64,000 nucleotides of DNA, taken from positions 343,501 to 407,500 of the forward strand of contig CAJNDS010002434.1 in NCBI GenBank assembly GCA_905221605.1. The letters are read 5' to 3'. Numbering within the stretch: the first letter of the stretch is position 1; each line of letters begins with the position of its first letter. This stretch comes from Symbiodinium natans. Its lineage: Eukaryota; Sar; Dinophyceae; Suessiales; Symbiodiniaceae. Below the pieces are notes generated by a model. The model was not told where the DNA came from and did no database searches. It saw only the letters and a list, made by a program, of their open reading frames with translations. The position numbers and the translations under genes are program-made. Positions 47,301 through 58,324 of this stretch are shown one piece after another.

Positions 47301-49650
47301 GATTTTGAGGAGATGGCGCGTGTCACTGGGTGCCCGTTGTCCTACCTACTCGAGAGGGGCCAGGCCATCAAGGCAGGGCTTCGCTTCCAAGCTCGGAAGT
47401 TGCGGAGAATCTTGCCCCCCCCCCCCCTCTGGAGTTGCACATTGTCCCACTCTCCCCTATTCTGGCATGAAAGTTGAAAGGCTCATGGCACTAACTAGCA
47501 TCCTATTGGGACTTGATTGGTACAGTCTTGATGTACCAGCGGAATCTTCTCCAGGTGCAGACGCAGCTCTTGCGCGAAGCTCGCGCGCGAGGCTTTGTGC
47601 TGCCACAGCGCCCAGGCGCCAGCACATTTCGTCGTAGGTTTGCTGCATTGGCTTCTTTGTAGGTATGTATATACATGCACCATACAGCGTTGCTCGAGAG
47701 AGGCCGGCGGGACATGGTTAAGAAAAGTCCACGCAAAGAGGCGTACCAAGGGAAAGCACCAGGGACATACAGCCAACATACAGCATGACGCACTGGAGGA
47801 CAAAGATCTCAAGAAATTAGGGAGAAGAAAGGTTTTTGCAGAACCCAGCACCAGATGACTGCAGGCACTGGCGAGGACACCACGTATGAAGGGGCCACCG
47901 TGCTGGAGCCTTCCTGTGGCTTCTATCGCTGTCCTGTCGCTGTCTTGGACTTTGCCTCTCTGTACCCATCGATCATGATGGCACACAACCTATGCTACTC
48001 CACCTTGCTCCCTCCTGGGCGAGAGAAGAAGCCTGATTGCCCAGACTTCACAGAGTCACCACCAGCAGCAGGGAACGACCAGGCAACCTGCTTCGTGAAG
48101 CCGCAGGTCCGCAAGGGGCTCCTTCCCTCCATTTTGGAGAGGCTTCTGGCAGCCAGGAAGGCGGCCAAGGCACAACTTACGCAATGTCAGGCAGGTGAGG
48201 CAGGGGCGACACGTCGCAAGGTGCTTCACGGCCGCCAGCTTGCCCTGAAGCTTTCTGCCAATTCCGTCTACGGCTTCACTGGAGCAACCAATGGCCCGCT
48301 TCCCTGTCTAGAAGTCGCCGGTGCTGTCACCGCCTACGGTCGGGAGATGATCCAAGCCACCAAGGCGAAGGTCGAGTCCCACTTCACAACTGCAGGAGGC
48401 TATGCCCACAACGCAGAAGTGGTGTACGGAGACACTGACTCTGTCATGGTGAAGTTTGGACCGGAGGGGTTGTCGCTGGAAGAAGCCATGAGGCTTAGCA
48501 ACGAGGCTTCTAAAGTCTGCTCCTCGATCTTCCCAGCCCCCGTGCGGTTGGAGTTCGAGAAAATCTATCGGCCGTTCCTGCTCATGGCAAAAAAGCGCTA
48601 TGCAGGCCTTGCTTTCACTTCTTTGAGCTCGCCCGAGCTGGAGACCAAAGGAATTGAGACCGTCAGACGCGATTGGTGTGACTTGGTACGGCATGGTCTG
48701 GAAGAAACGCTGAAGCACTTGCTGGCACCCGACGGATCGGATGGCTCCCAAAAGGCCATCGGACACGTGCGTGATGTGTGCAATGACCTCAAGCAGGGCA
48801 AGATTGATTTGAAGTCGCTGGTCATCTCCAAGTCTTTGGGAAGGAACGAGTATGCCGCAAAGGCCCCGCATGCAGAGGTTGCCGAGAAGCTGAAGAAGAG
48901 AGATCCGGCCAATGCTCCGCGCATGGGAGACCGAGTGTCCTACCTTGTTCTTGCAGGAACTTCCAAGGCAAAAGTTTATGAAAAGGCAGAAGACCCGATC
49001 TATGCGCTTGAGAACGATTTGCCGATTGACTCGGACTATTACTTGGAGCACCAGCTCAAGCAGCCTTTGCTTAGAGTCTTCGAGCTTGTGTGCGGCGACG
49101 CGCAGAAAGCCGAGAGTTTGCTGTTTGGCGGGCTGACCTCACAGAAGGTAGTTGTGTCTTCTTCGAAAGGTGGCATGGGAAAGTTCATGAAGCCACGACC
49201 CAAGTGCTTGGCATGCTCCGCCGATGTCAATGATGGTGCCGCTGTCTGCGCACGCTGCACGGATAAGCTGTCGGAGGTGAAGGAGCACGCCCTGGACAGA
49301 GCAAAGACCCTGAGGGAGCAGTTGAATGGACTCCGTGCGCATTGTGACCGAGATTGCGTCCTACCTTCTGGGCCGCAGCTTGTCTCACAGTGGTGCTGTG
49401 CTTTTTCAATATGATCAATATTATAGCACCTAAGTAGGCTCAGCAGACCTGCTCACCCTTCTATTTGTAGAAGTTGTTCACCACGAGGTTTCCACAGCTG
49501 CCTGCTGACGATCCAGCTGCAGACAAAGGCGAGGTAAGCGAAAGATGCCTCAATGCAAGTTGCCCCGTCATCTTCAGCCGTGCTCGAGTAGCAAAGCAAC
49601 TGGGGCTCGCCAGAGAAGCCTTGCATCGGCTGCAATTGAAAGAGACGTAG
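44328..49650 (+). CDS. POLD1: DNA polymerase delta catalytic subunit, proofreading motifs degenerate
   Basis: Roughly 1,000 residues in about 15 exons. It starts at ATG 44328 with a basic nuclear-type stretch (PPSKRSKV). N-terminal blocks: YGITQQGHSVCAKIHKF and HPYFYVRCG (44552-44775), TPILYFQPEELLLRVTVAG (44877-44979), EALESLQLGSLEVQTTAVFE (45198-45268), LRFLIDNDLGGGRWIE (45336-45399). Exonuclease region: 45755-45811, 45841 on, about 46285-46456, 46562-46806, 46992-47195. Then MARVTGCPLSYLLERGQAIK and QTQLLREARARGF. The polymerase exon, 47865-49357, has LDFASLYPSIMMAHNLCYS (motif A), LKLSANSVYGFTGA (B) and VVYGDTDSVM (C), all intact, with KKRYAG and GDRVSYLVL. CysA is CLACSADVNDGAAVCARC. CysB is split as CDRDC and CLNASCPVIF (49498-49650). 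In contrast, Exo I FDIE aligns with IELS, Exo II GYN...NFD with TYDLSETV, and Exo III YCLKD with HVLRQ. It replicates nuclear DNA in the family. Introns: GT, GC and one GA (45269). Confidence 0.93.
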
Positions 49651-50227
49651 AAAAAGCATCCGCTTAGCAATTAGCACTTAAAGTCACACAGAGAGCTGTC
49701 TATGTTTTCCCGCGCTGGGGGCACCAGCTGGATTTCCTGCTGAGCATGTCTGCTGAGCATCTCAAGAGTCCACCAACTAGATGACATACCCGCGATACTA
49801 CAGCACAAGTACTGCACAGCGTTTTTCAATGGAAGTAGACTGCGGCATAGAGACAGAAACAAACGCAATGAGCTAGCGGTCTTTTGCTTTAGGCATTCGC
49901 ATTTGGCGGTGCGGAACTAGAACAGCCATCCGAGAATGAAGCGGAGGCGTGACGACGAGGAACTGCTGTCAGCCAGCGTTACATTATATTTGTTACCTTC
50001 ACACGGAAATAGCCAAGAGCCTTTTTAAGTTTCAACACGTTGCTCCTTGACCTGCAGAAGGAGCCTTCTTCGAAGAGGCTGTTTCCTCTTCCACGGCCGC
50101 TACAAGGCTCCCATCGCATGATGTGGCAGTGCAGAAATAAGAGCAACTCAGTAGAGCGCCACCAAAGATTCGTGACGGCATCATCATTCGGCTCAAGGTG
50201 CTAAGATGTTTGAAGGTGCTTGCTGAA
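49651..50227. other. Intergenic; possible spliced-leader relic
   Basis: No coding motif. At 50185-50196 the sequence ATTCGGCTCAAG resembles the 3' end of the dinoflagellate spliced leader (ATTTTGGCTCAAG), 31 bases before the next start codon. The match is short and may be chance. Confidence 0.3.
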
Positions 50228-52083
50228 ATGGGCTCGGCACCTGCGTGCAGTCATCGCGTGGGATGCTACTGCAAGATCGATGAGTCTCAGAAGCGCGACT
50301 TCACCGGAGGTTTACTATTCGGGAAAATTACTGGAGTTTGTGCCGCACTACAGAGACACAATTATGAGTACACAGTGCAAATAGACTACAGGGATACCCA
50401 GTGCGTCGAGGAACAGTACTTGCAAGAACTCTTTTTGCCAGAGCTGGATTGGGTGACCCCACACACGCGTGAAGTTGCAGTCTGGGTCGAAACGCACGGA
50501 GCAAAGAGATTCGTGGCAGAGCTGATCCGGCGAACAGGAGATGGAGTTTTTCAGGTTCGATTTGCTGACGGCACCTTGCTAGAAAACGTGAAGGTGGACC
50601 AGCTGAGCCAACCCACAGAAAATGCCTTGCGCACATCGCCCTCCAAAACGCCACCGGATGCAGATTGGCTGCTGGATCGCAAGATTCAAGCCAAAATTGA
50701 CGATGTGTGGCCAATCAGGCAGCGAATCAAAGACACCTTGCAAAAGCTGCAGACTCCTCGGCCAGTGACGGCTCCAGTTCTGCGAGGGCCGTTTGTGGGA
50801 AAGGATGCAACTGACTCGGAAGGAGAGCTTTTCCACAAAATCTTCGAGCATCTGTTGGTTTCATACTTAGGAAATGAGGGGGTCCTAAACGGAGACTGCC
50901 CCCAGGCAGACTCTAAGTCCGCCCTGAAGGCTATGCAGCTCATCCGAAGCCTGCGGAGCACTTGGTCGTTGATCGCGAGTTCGTGGACACTTGGGGCAAA
51001 TTCGCCGGGAAGGTGAAGTTTGCCTCTACCTTCAAAGTAGGCCCGGCCTATCCCAGAATGGAGGCGCGTCGGCAAACTGAGGGGGTTCAGTTGGGCCGTG
51101 GGCTCCCGTACGAATCATCTGGCAGGAGCGCCCGCCCACCCATCATTTAGTGCGTGCATGTAAAGACATAATATATAGATGTATGTATAGGTATATCATA
51201 GTAGGCACATGGAGCCCCCATCTCCCAGGTATGGGTGGAGCAGGTTGATGCTGCGGAGCCGCTCTACTTCCACGCAGCTCTGCCAGTTCACGCTGGACTC
51301 ATCTGCCTCGGAAAGTACGAGGCGCTGGCTTCAAAGGGTTGAGCTAAGGACGCGGCCCTCAGTCCGAACAGGTCCTAAGTCGGAAGTTATGTGTAAGACT
51401 TGGAGCCCACTTTGCTGGGTTCATTCTGGGCATTTCTAGACCCTTCCAAGGGAAACCCAGAGTGGATCCGCGCCAGTGACGTGGCCCTGCTGGGCATCAT
51501 GATCTATGCCGACGGCGAGCTTTGCTCCAAACTTGAAAACCCCGCCCTTGTGAAGCATGGCGCGCAAAAGTATGGCCACGACAGTTGCCACTACGTGCCC
51601 GGCTGTACATCCACATACTTGATTGACATGGACTGGATAGGAGCTGTCTTCACTCTGGCGCCTTCAGACTCTGACTTCGAGGTGCAAGATGACATTTACA
51701 ACATCATCACCTACCATGAGATTTTGGAGGCCGCATCCAGTCAGCTACAGGAGCACGGCAATATCTTGGCTTCTGAGCGGGCAGAGGTCACGGTCCAAGT
51801 GGACCTGGTGCTGACCACAAGTTACTTGGCTACCGTTCGCCAGGTTTGCTGCGGGGCAGCGCGCGTGATGCTAACCCAGAAAGGCATGGACGCTTCCCGC
51901 AAGCGTCTTCGGCACGTCTTGAAGCACAGGCTTCGCTCACAGGCAGCCCTTTTCCCGAAGAGGCCCACAAAGGAGCTGTCGAAGCCACGCTTTGAAGATG
52001 GAGTGGAAGATCGGATCCAGAAGTACTTGGATTTAACCCTTGGGACCAACTCCACTACCTTGGGCAATTCCTTGACCAATTAA
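50228..52083 (+). CDS. Unidentified protein with Tudor-like stretches
   Basis: A long first exon (ATG at 50228, open to about 50950) has two stretches with the beta-rich pattern of Tudor/SH3-like folds: VGCYCKIDESQKRDF with YEYTVQIDYRDTQ, and KRFVAELIRRTGDGVFQVRF with ADGTLLENVKVDQL. The frame then shifts. LVVDREFVDTWGKFAGK at 50960-51013 reads one base out of phase with no intron-sized gap. Exon about 51229-51340 reads VWVEQVDAAEPLYFHAALPV. The last exon, about 51395-52083, starts LLGSFWAFLDPSKGNPEW, is rich in conserved-looking hydrophobics (DMDWIGAVFTLAPSDSDFEV), and ends at TAA. I do not recognise the family; Tudor modules usually read methylated residues. The unbroken first exon and a leader-like sequence upstream could mean it arose from a processed copy. 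Confidence 0.55.
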
Positions 52084-52930
52084 GGAGTTCTGTAGCACCG
52101 TGGCAAAGCCACCGTTTCACGACACAGTACGTAGGTAGGTAGGGTCTGAATTGACGCATTGGCGCAGGTCTTTGGGCGTGTTTGAGAATCTGTTGGTCAT
52201 TGCATGCCTCATCATGTCCATGCGCGGACGTGTGGGTGGGTGAGTCGGGGCGAGCCGGTTTGTTTTGGCAAGTCTTGACATCGAAAGGCATGCACTTGGC
52301 ATCTTGTCGTAGGCCGGTTCGCCCTGTATGGGAACATCTGCATCGACACCGTCTTGCAGGCGACGGGAGCCCTCACCTCTACGTAGAGTAATGTGTTCTT
52401 GTCTTGGAAGGTTCCAACGTATCCCAAAGAGGATTCGTCAACAAGGCCAGGCGCAGGAGTTCATCATGAATCTAAGCAGTGCCAGGAGATTTGAAGACTC
52501 TGGCAGTTGCGCCGTTGCCGTTTGCATGATCCAGCTTGGAAAGCTGACATGTGCTGTACGACGGTACGAATTTCTGGTGCCAGGCGGGTGTGGTAGGAAC
52601 AAAAGACCACAAACACTGCAACTTCAACAGATTTCACTAGCAAACATTAGTAGTGTCATTGGGCCATGCCCATGTCGCTTCGGATCCTGGCTTTGATTCT
52701 CTCTGCGACTACAGCTTGTCCCTCAGCCAGCCACACACAGCACCAGCAGCCGCTTAGAAATCTGGGGCAGCAGCTAGCGGCTAGCTAATGCTAGCTAGCT
52801 GCCAGCATGAAAGAGCGTGAAACCAAGAGGCAAGCACAAAGCTGAGCTGGCGATACGGTGCTTCGGCAGCATGTGCGGCAAACAATCAAACAAGCATGGT
52901 CAAAGGCATGTTCACGGCAATGCCGGCAAG
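52084..52930. other. Intergenic, no supported gene
   Basis: Repeated GCTAGCTA words occur near 52770-52800. The first exon of the phosphatase gene should lie here but could not be recognised. Confidence 0.4.
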
Positions 52931-55900
52931 GTGCTTTCATCGATGCAGGCTCCTCGGTGCATGACCTTCAGTGCCTGTTGGAACTGGTCACTTCCAACCC
53001 TGCCGTAATGTCGACACGACCTAGCCTCTGCATGTATGTGCAACGTGGTGTGCATGGGTCGTTTGCCAGTTGCAGGGAGCGAAGGATCCCGGATCTACAT
53101 CCTGCGATGGCAGCCTGCAGACACGAATCGCGGCAGTCTCGGAGACATCACATCAACGCCATTGCACGGCCTGATCAGCCAAGGTCAAATCATTGCTCCT
53201 GAGTCACTCGGTGAACTCAGCCACCCAGCTGAAAAGTTTTCAGAGCATCTCAAGACTACACCCTGGCTCCGGCCGGGACAGGCGGAAGCAGAAGCGCAGC
53301 AGCCGTACAAACTGCGCGCAGGCAGCACTTGCATATTGCTTACCCTTCCCAAGGCACGGTGCCGGGCATAGCCTCCTTTGCTCAGAATCCTGGTGAAGCC
53401 GGGCTATCATTGAAATCCTTGGTGGAGTACATGAAGCAGGAACTCAAGCACGACGTTCGGCTTGACCAGTGAACGTGACCACAGTAGGGAAGATGGAGGA
53501 GGATCAGGCTTGCTAAGCTTGCTACACTGTCTGCACCTCTGAGGAACAAGCAAACTGGGCCCAGACGCCACTCTATCTTCGTGCAACAGCTGGAATGCGC
53601 CTGCTTTTCCCAGATCAGCGTGAAGACATCCTGGATTCTTGGCCATTTGATTGCAATCGACAGCTATATCTGCGAGAGATGCTCGACCATGTCTTGCACC
53701 GCCTCAGGACGACATTCGATCGTACTTCTGGACGTCGCCATTCTTGTTTCGTCAGCCCACTCAGCCTTCACAAGCAACGTGACTTCAGTGGTTTTAACTT
53801 CCCTTGTGTTGAGAAGTAAAGGCGATGACATGGCTTCCGTTGCCACGGGAGAGGCTCAAGCCACTAGAAGTCAGAAGTCCTGGCTGAGCATGCGCGCGGG
53901 CTTACTGATGAGACTGCTAGTACTGACTTCTGCATGCAGGAGGAAGGAGTCTTCGGCTGGATCTCTGCGTACGCCTCCTAGCACTGTGCCGATCGCCGCA
54001 TGCAATATATGAGATGTGGCAGCCCCTTTTGGCAGGAACTACCTGATGGGCAACCTTGCGCCAGACCGCAAGCCAGCGTCAAACACCACCGTGGGCTCCC
54101 TCGATCTAGGTGGAGCCTCTGCACCTCGGATTCGGATGTTGCAGATTCCAAGCCCAGAGGAAAGCCAGAGAAGCGCAAGTTGCCGCCTTCCTCCATCTTT
54201 TTGAGTCGACTCAAGCCTGGGCCGAGGCTCAAATCGTGTTCATGCCCAAGAAATCGATCATTCAGCACGCGTTCCCTTTGAAGTTGGGCCTGACCCTGAA
54301 TCCCATGACGGTAAATGTGTCTGCCAGCTTTCCAGAGCATGAAATTTTGCCACTGTCAGTTGCTCCTTTTTTTCCTGCAAGACCTTCAGAATAGTGCCCG
54401 TCGCTCCTCACATGCATAGGATGGATGTGACGGGATCTCGTTGTTGCATCTCTCCGAACCACTCGGTCTGTGCAAACTTCGGGACCCCGACCAACAAGCA
54501 CTAAAAAAGACAAGAAGAATGAAAAAACACAAAAAAAACTATACATATATATATATATTTTTTTTGATGGCACAGCACCCAAGCCCCAGATCTAGTCTAG
54601 ACGGACGGGCGAAGTTCGCCTGGCAATGCAAGACAAGTCGGGGCTGGGGGTTGTTATCCCTAGAGGAAGAGCTCAGAACTTGCATGCAGCAACACACCCA
54701 AATGAAAAGACTTCTACTTCGGTCCCTTCGGCCTTCCGGGCCTTTTCAGAGCTTCGCTCTGCAGGCCCACACCGCTTCGAGCTCTACTCGTTCTCATTCC
54801 TTCACTTCGGAGTGCGAGAGGCGTGCATTGTGGGCTCTGTGGCTGAGGGAGAGACGGGAGCTCGCATGTGCAGCATGCCAGGCTGCACATAGCACGGCCG
54901 GCAAAGTAATTTCTGATGCCCTTGAGATGGTGCAGTCGGCTGCTGTGCTGGTGAAAATGGAGAAAAGGGGCCGAATAAGACATATGTACTTGTGAGATGA
55001 TTCATCCATGTTTCGAAACGCAGCCTGCTACCAGACTCCAAGGAGACGGAAGTCTATCACCCGTGCTTTGCCAAAGGCTACATCTACACGCCAAGGTTCT
55101 CGTACAGCACTGCCAGATTTCCAGCTATCAAGGCTGCCCGTCACCATCCATACTTTCGAAATTTGAACACGGCAGTTCGCTCAGAGTACTCCACAGTGCC
55201 TACAGTAGCCGTCCAGGTGAAGATGCAGGGCACCGGCAACTTCCCACAGTGCGAAAAGTTGATCATGAGAATCTTCAACAAGGACGCGCCCTGCTTGGTG
55301 ACGCAATGCTCCCTGCCTCGATTGCTCTCGGGTCAGGGAGGGTGGGGGGGGGGGGGGGAATTCGCTTCTGGAATGCCCAGGTTCGTTCTATGGCGTTTAT
55401 CAGCCACGGCTTTATGAAGCGAAGTTCCTCGCCTTTGCCACATGGCTTCTTAGGCTGAGCCACACGTCCTTACAGGTCGAATGGTGATTTGTTTCTGATG
55501 ATGCAGCTGAGGCACACTTCGCGGACATTGCCAGCGATCTAGGATTACCCGAAACCACCGAACTCGAAGATTTCAGAGCCGCCACGCAGTACGTGTCCGG
55601 GCCCCAGCGCACCCGAGCCAACGCGGCCACCCATGGCTTGCCCACAACCTGGGCTCTTGTTCTCGCAATCTCAATCAGTCAACTAATCAATCAATCTCAC
55701 TTTGGCTTTCTGTTCTTCACTCTCTGTGAAAATGGCGCCCGTCCTGGCTGTTGTTCGATCTTTAACCGCTTTGTGACCGATATGCGCGCACGGTCTGCCT
55801 AGAGAGCGGGTGCTGGAATTCGTGGAAGGATGCGCAGACTAGCAAACCGTTAAACCTTCAGCATTTTGCTGCGCATCTTGGCGAAAGCACCGCGGCCACT

Positions 55901-56458
55901 TTGCCATTGAGGGCAGGGGTCACAGCCAAAGCACGACCGGGTGAAGAATTCCAAGCAGGGTACCAACTTTTTTGGCTTTAAGGTCTGCTTCTGAAAAAGC
56001 GAACGTAACTTCCTGAACCATGTCAAACCTTCCTGATAGCGTTCCGGAGTCCCCTCGAACAAAGCATCGTCCGGGCAACATTTGGGGCCCTTGCCCAAGC
56101 CTGGTTGCCCAGGTGCTCTCTGACCATAGAAGTTCTCAATTCCCTCTTCTCTCGGGTAGAGGACCGTCTTTTTCTGCAGAGGGATGCCACTAGCGCGATG
56201 GAGCTTGCGGGCTTTGGCACAGGACGAGTACGATCGAGTTCATCTATGCTTCCATGCAACCTTTGCCTACGTTCTTCTCAGTTTTGGCTACGGTATGGAG
56301 GACGCTATTGATTGTTGATTCTGAGCTCGTCGCTGTTTCTGATTTTCCCGCAGGAGCGGAACAACATTGTTTTCAAGACATCGCATGCCGGCAAGCCCAT
56401 TGACTGGGCTGTGGGTGCAATGATCTACGAAATCAATCAGGACGGGCAACCTGAGTAA
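52931..56458 (+). CDS. GDA1/CD39 (apyrase, ENTPD-like) nucleoside phosphatase
   Basis: All the apyrase conserved regions appear in order. ACR1 is split: FIDAG at 52931-52948, then after a GC-donor intron SEGSRIYILRW from 53076. The block VPGIASFAQNPGEAGLSLKS is at 53359. ACR2 is TPLYLRATAGMRLLFPDQ at 53570. ACR3 is EEGVFGWISA at 53940. ACR4 is NYLMGNLAPD with VGSLDLGGASAP at 54035-54125. The middle block HPCFAKGYIYTPRFSYS and GTGNFPQCEKLIMRIF with paired cysteines is at 55030-55340. Then AEAHFADIASDLGLPE at 55508, LCFHATFAYVLLSFGYGMED near 56245, and the last exon NNIVFKTSHAGKPIDWAVGA ending at TAA 56458. These enzymes remove phosphates from nucleoside di- and triphosphates in the secretory pathway or at the surface. 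In ACR1 the usual DAGST/DAGSS reads DAGSE. The N-terminal leader or anchor exon is not seen. A G run followed by GAATTC lies at about 55347-55364. Confidence 0.88.
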
Positions 56459-58043
56459 TGTTTCAGTTCACCCGCGCAGTCGCGCGTGCAAGGACATCCG
56501 GCTTTCGATCCCACTTACCAATGTGAGTGTGGCAAGTTAGCAGCAGCCTGTTGGTTTCGAGTTTCGAGTTTCATCTGGGCCTGGAGAGCTCCTGGCTTGT
56601 ACAGGAAAAAAAGCATAGGTACCGACCCATGTGCCTACGTTGTCCCAGCATTGCCACGCGTTTCCATAGCAACCGCGCTGCAACAGGGCAACGTCCTTCA
56701 CAAAAACATTGGGAGGCCAGCCTCCTGCAACCCAGACAAAATTATCGTTCAACTTCTGCAACGCCTGCAGGCAACTGTGCAAACAGCTGTCGAGCTGGAC
56801 TCTTGAAGATGCGGAGTGCACCTTTCCACGGCCGCCAAAAACACTTGCATCTGGCTTACACTGCTCCGTAAGGTGCTGGCGCAGCTGGTTCCAGCAGGGC
56901 TGGGCGCTGAAAAGCCTTGCAGGGCATAAGATCAAAGCATCCATGACATTCCATCCTCTGCCACAGTGCCATGCAAAGAGTAGCAAAGAAGCGTTCTGGG
57001 TGGACAGGCAACATGTGAGCTCCCTGGGTTCCAGCCTGAGCTCTGGTGTGACTCTATGACCGTTGCGCAACCACCAACCTCCTGAAGATGCCAAGGCATC
57101 ATTGCTCACCGGGGAGAAGCAGATGTCGACTTCGCACTCAAAGTTCTCCAAGCAGGAGGCAGGCGAGATGTGCTGGGGATAGTCGCTGGATGGTGGGTGC
57201 CCTGAGAAACGATGCTGCTTTCCGCGAAGGAGTGGAGACGTCGCTTCTCGGTTGCAAGGCAAGCCTGTGCCACTCCGCTTTGAGGTAAGTGCATTTCAAC
57301 GGGCAAATTTGTTTAGAACTTATACGTTGCAATGAATGGTGCTAGCTCAGGCTGCTTCAGGAAGCTTTTGCCTCAGGTCATGCCCAGCGCACATGATGAT
57401 GGTAGGCAGACTTTGACAGTCAGCAAGTAGAACGTTCAGCTGTCATTACTGTGTGTGTGCGTGGAGTCCAGACTTCACAGCAACTTTCTTTCGCCAATCC
57501 TTGACTTTCCGAGTGCCCCTAGCACCGATTAAGAGCCCCACCTTGTCCCCTCGATGGACTCTGCCATCGTTTGTGCACAAACACGTTTTCCAGGTATCTA
57601 ACCAGCCCACGCAGGAAAACGCTGAAACCTGCAGCGACAAGCTGTACCCCCACCCCCCACCGCGAGAGACGAGAGTGGATGTTGCAAGCCAGGCATCCGC
57701 TAACCAAGTGCAGACATCAAACAAGCCACTGCAGATTTTGCCGGCATGACCAGATTGCTCCTTGTATTCACGCAGCCTGACCTCAAGCTTTGTGAGCTTG
57801 ATCATGCTCTTGCGGGCATGTATTCCCCTCAGGGCGTACCCAAATCGTGAAGCTCGACGAAAAGTAATTGATGACATCAATGATATCTGATGGCATCACC
57901 ATCGAGTCGACACGAGTTACCCCAAATCTTTGTCGGAGCCTCCAGAAACTTTGCTGCTTGGGCACTTAGCGCTTTGTGCGCGAAGCCAGAACATATCACC
58001 GAACGCAGGGCTGTAGCTGCCAAGCCGAGCTAGCGCACTGCCT
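56459..58043. other. Intergenic with exon-like openings
   Basis: An opening at about 57110-57190 (GEADVDFALKVLQAGGRRDV) and one at 57595-57720 (VSNQPTQENAETCSD, after a TTCCAG acceptor) may be exons of the gene ending at 58274. The family is unknown. Confidence 0.3.
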
Positions 58044-58274
58044 GTGGGAAAGAAGTCAAGCAGATACGGATCATCGTCAAGTGATTCGCACCCTCGTAGC
58101 GTAGGTTGTGCAGAAAAGCTCATTCATCTGCAACCTGACAGCAATGTTCTTGTCTTGGCGGTCGCATCGCCGTCCTTCGTGCCGATGAGCGGCCGTGGCA
58201 TGTCGCACTGGGACCACCGAGATACTGTGTACCATTTCGGGGGACTCGAGCCATTCGAGCCCTGGCCCAATTAG
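58044..58274 (+). CDS. Unassigned terminal exon
   Basis: A frame containing NVLVLAVASPSFVPMSGRGM and WDHRDTVYHFGGLEPFEPW ends at TAG. The composition looks like folded protein, not random sequence. Its upstream exons may be those at 57110 and 57595. No family was recognised. Confidence 0.35.
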   Translation: MGKKSSRYGSSSSDSHPRSVGCAEKLIHLQPDSNVLVLAVASPSFVPMSGRGMSHWDHRDTVYHFGGLEPFEPWPN

Positions 58275-58324
58275 CTCCGGGGCTTGCCCTTCAGCTGGAC
58301 AGACCAGGTCTCCGCCAGCGGTGA

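Noticed and set aside
47196-47309. An insertion in Pol delta between YNFI and EMARVTG
   Set aside because: The stretch is open in frame, but it begins GC and ends GAG before G, and removing it restores family spacing, so it is better read as an intron.
48308-49051. Minus-strand ORF of 247 residues
   Set aside because: A shadow of the Pol delta polymerase exon, whose + strand reading is certain.
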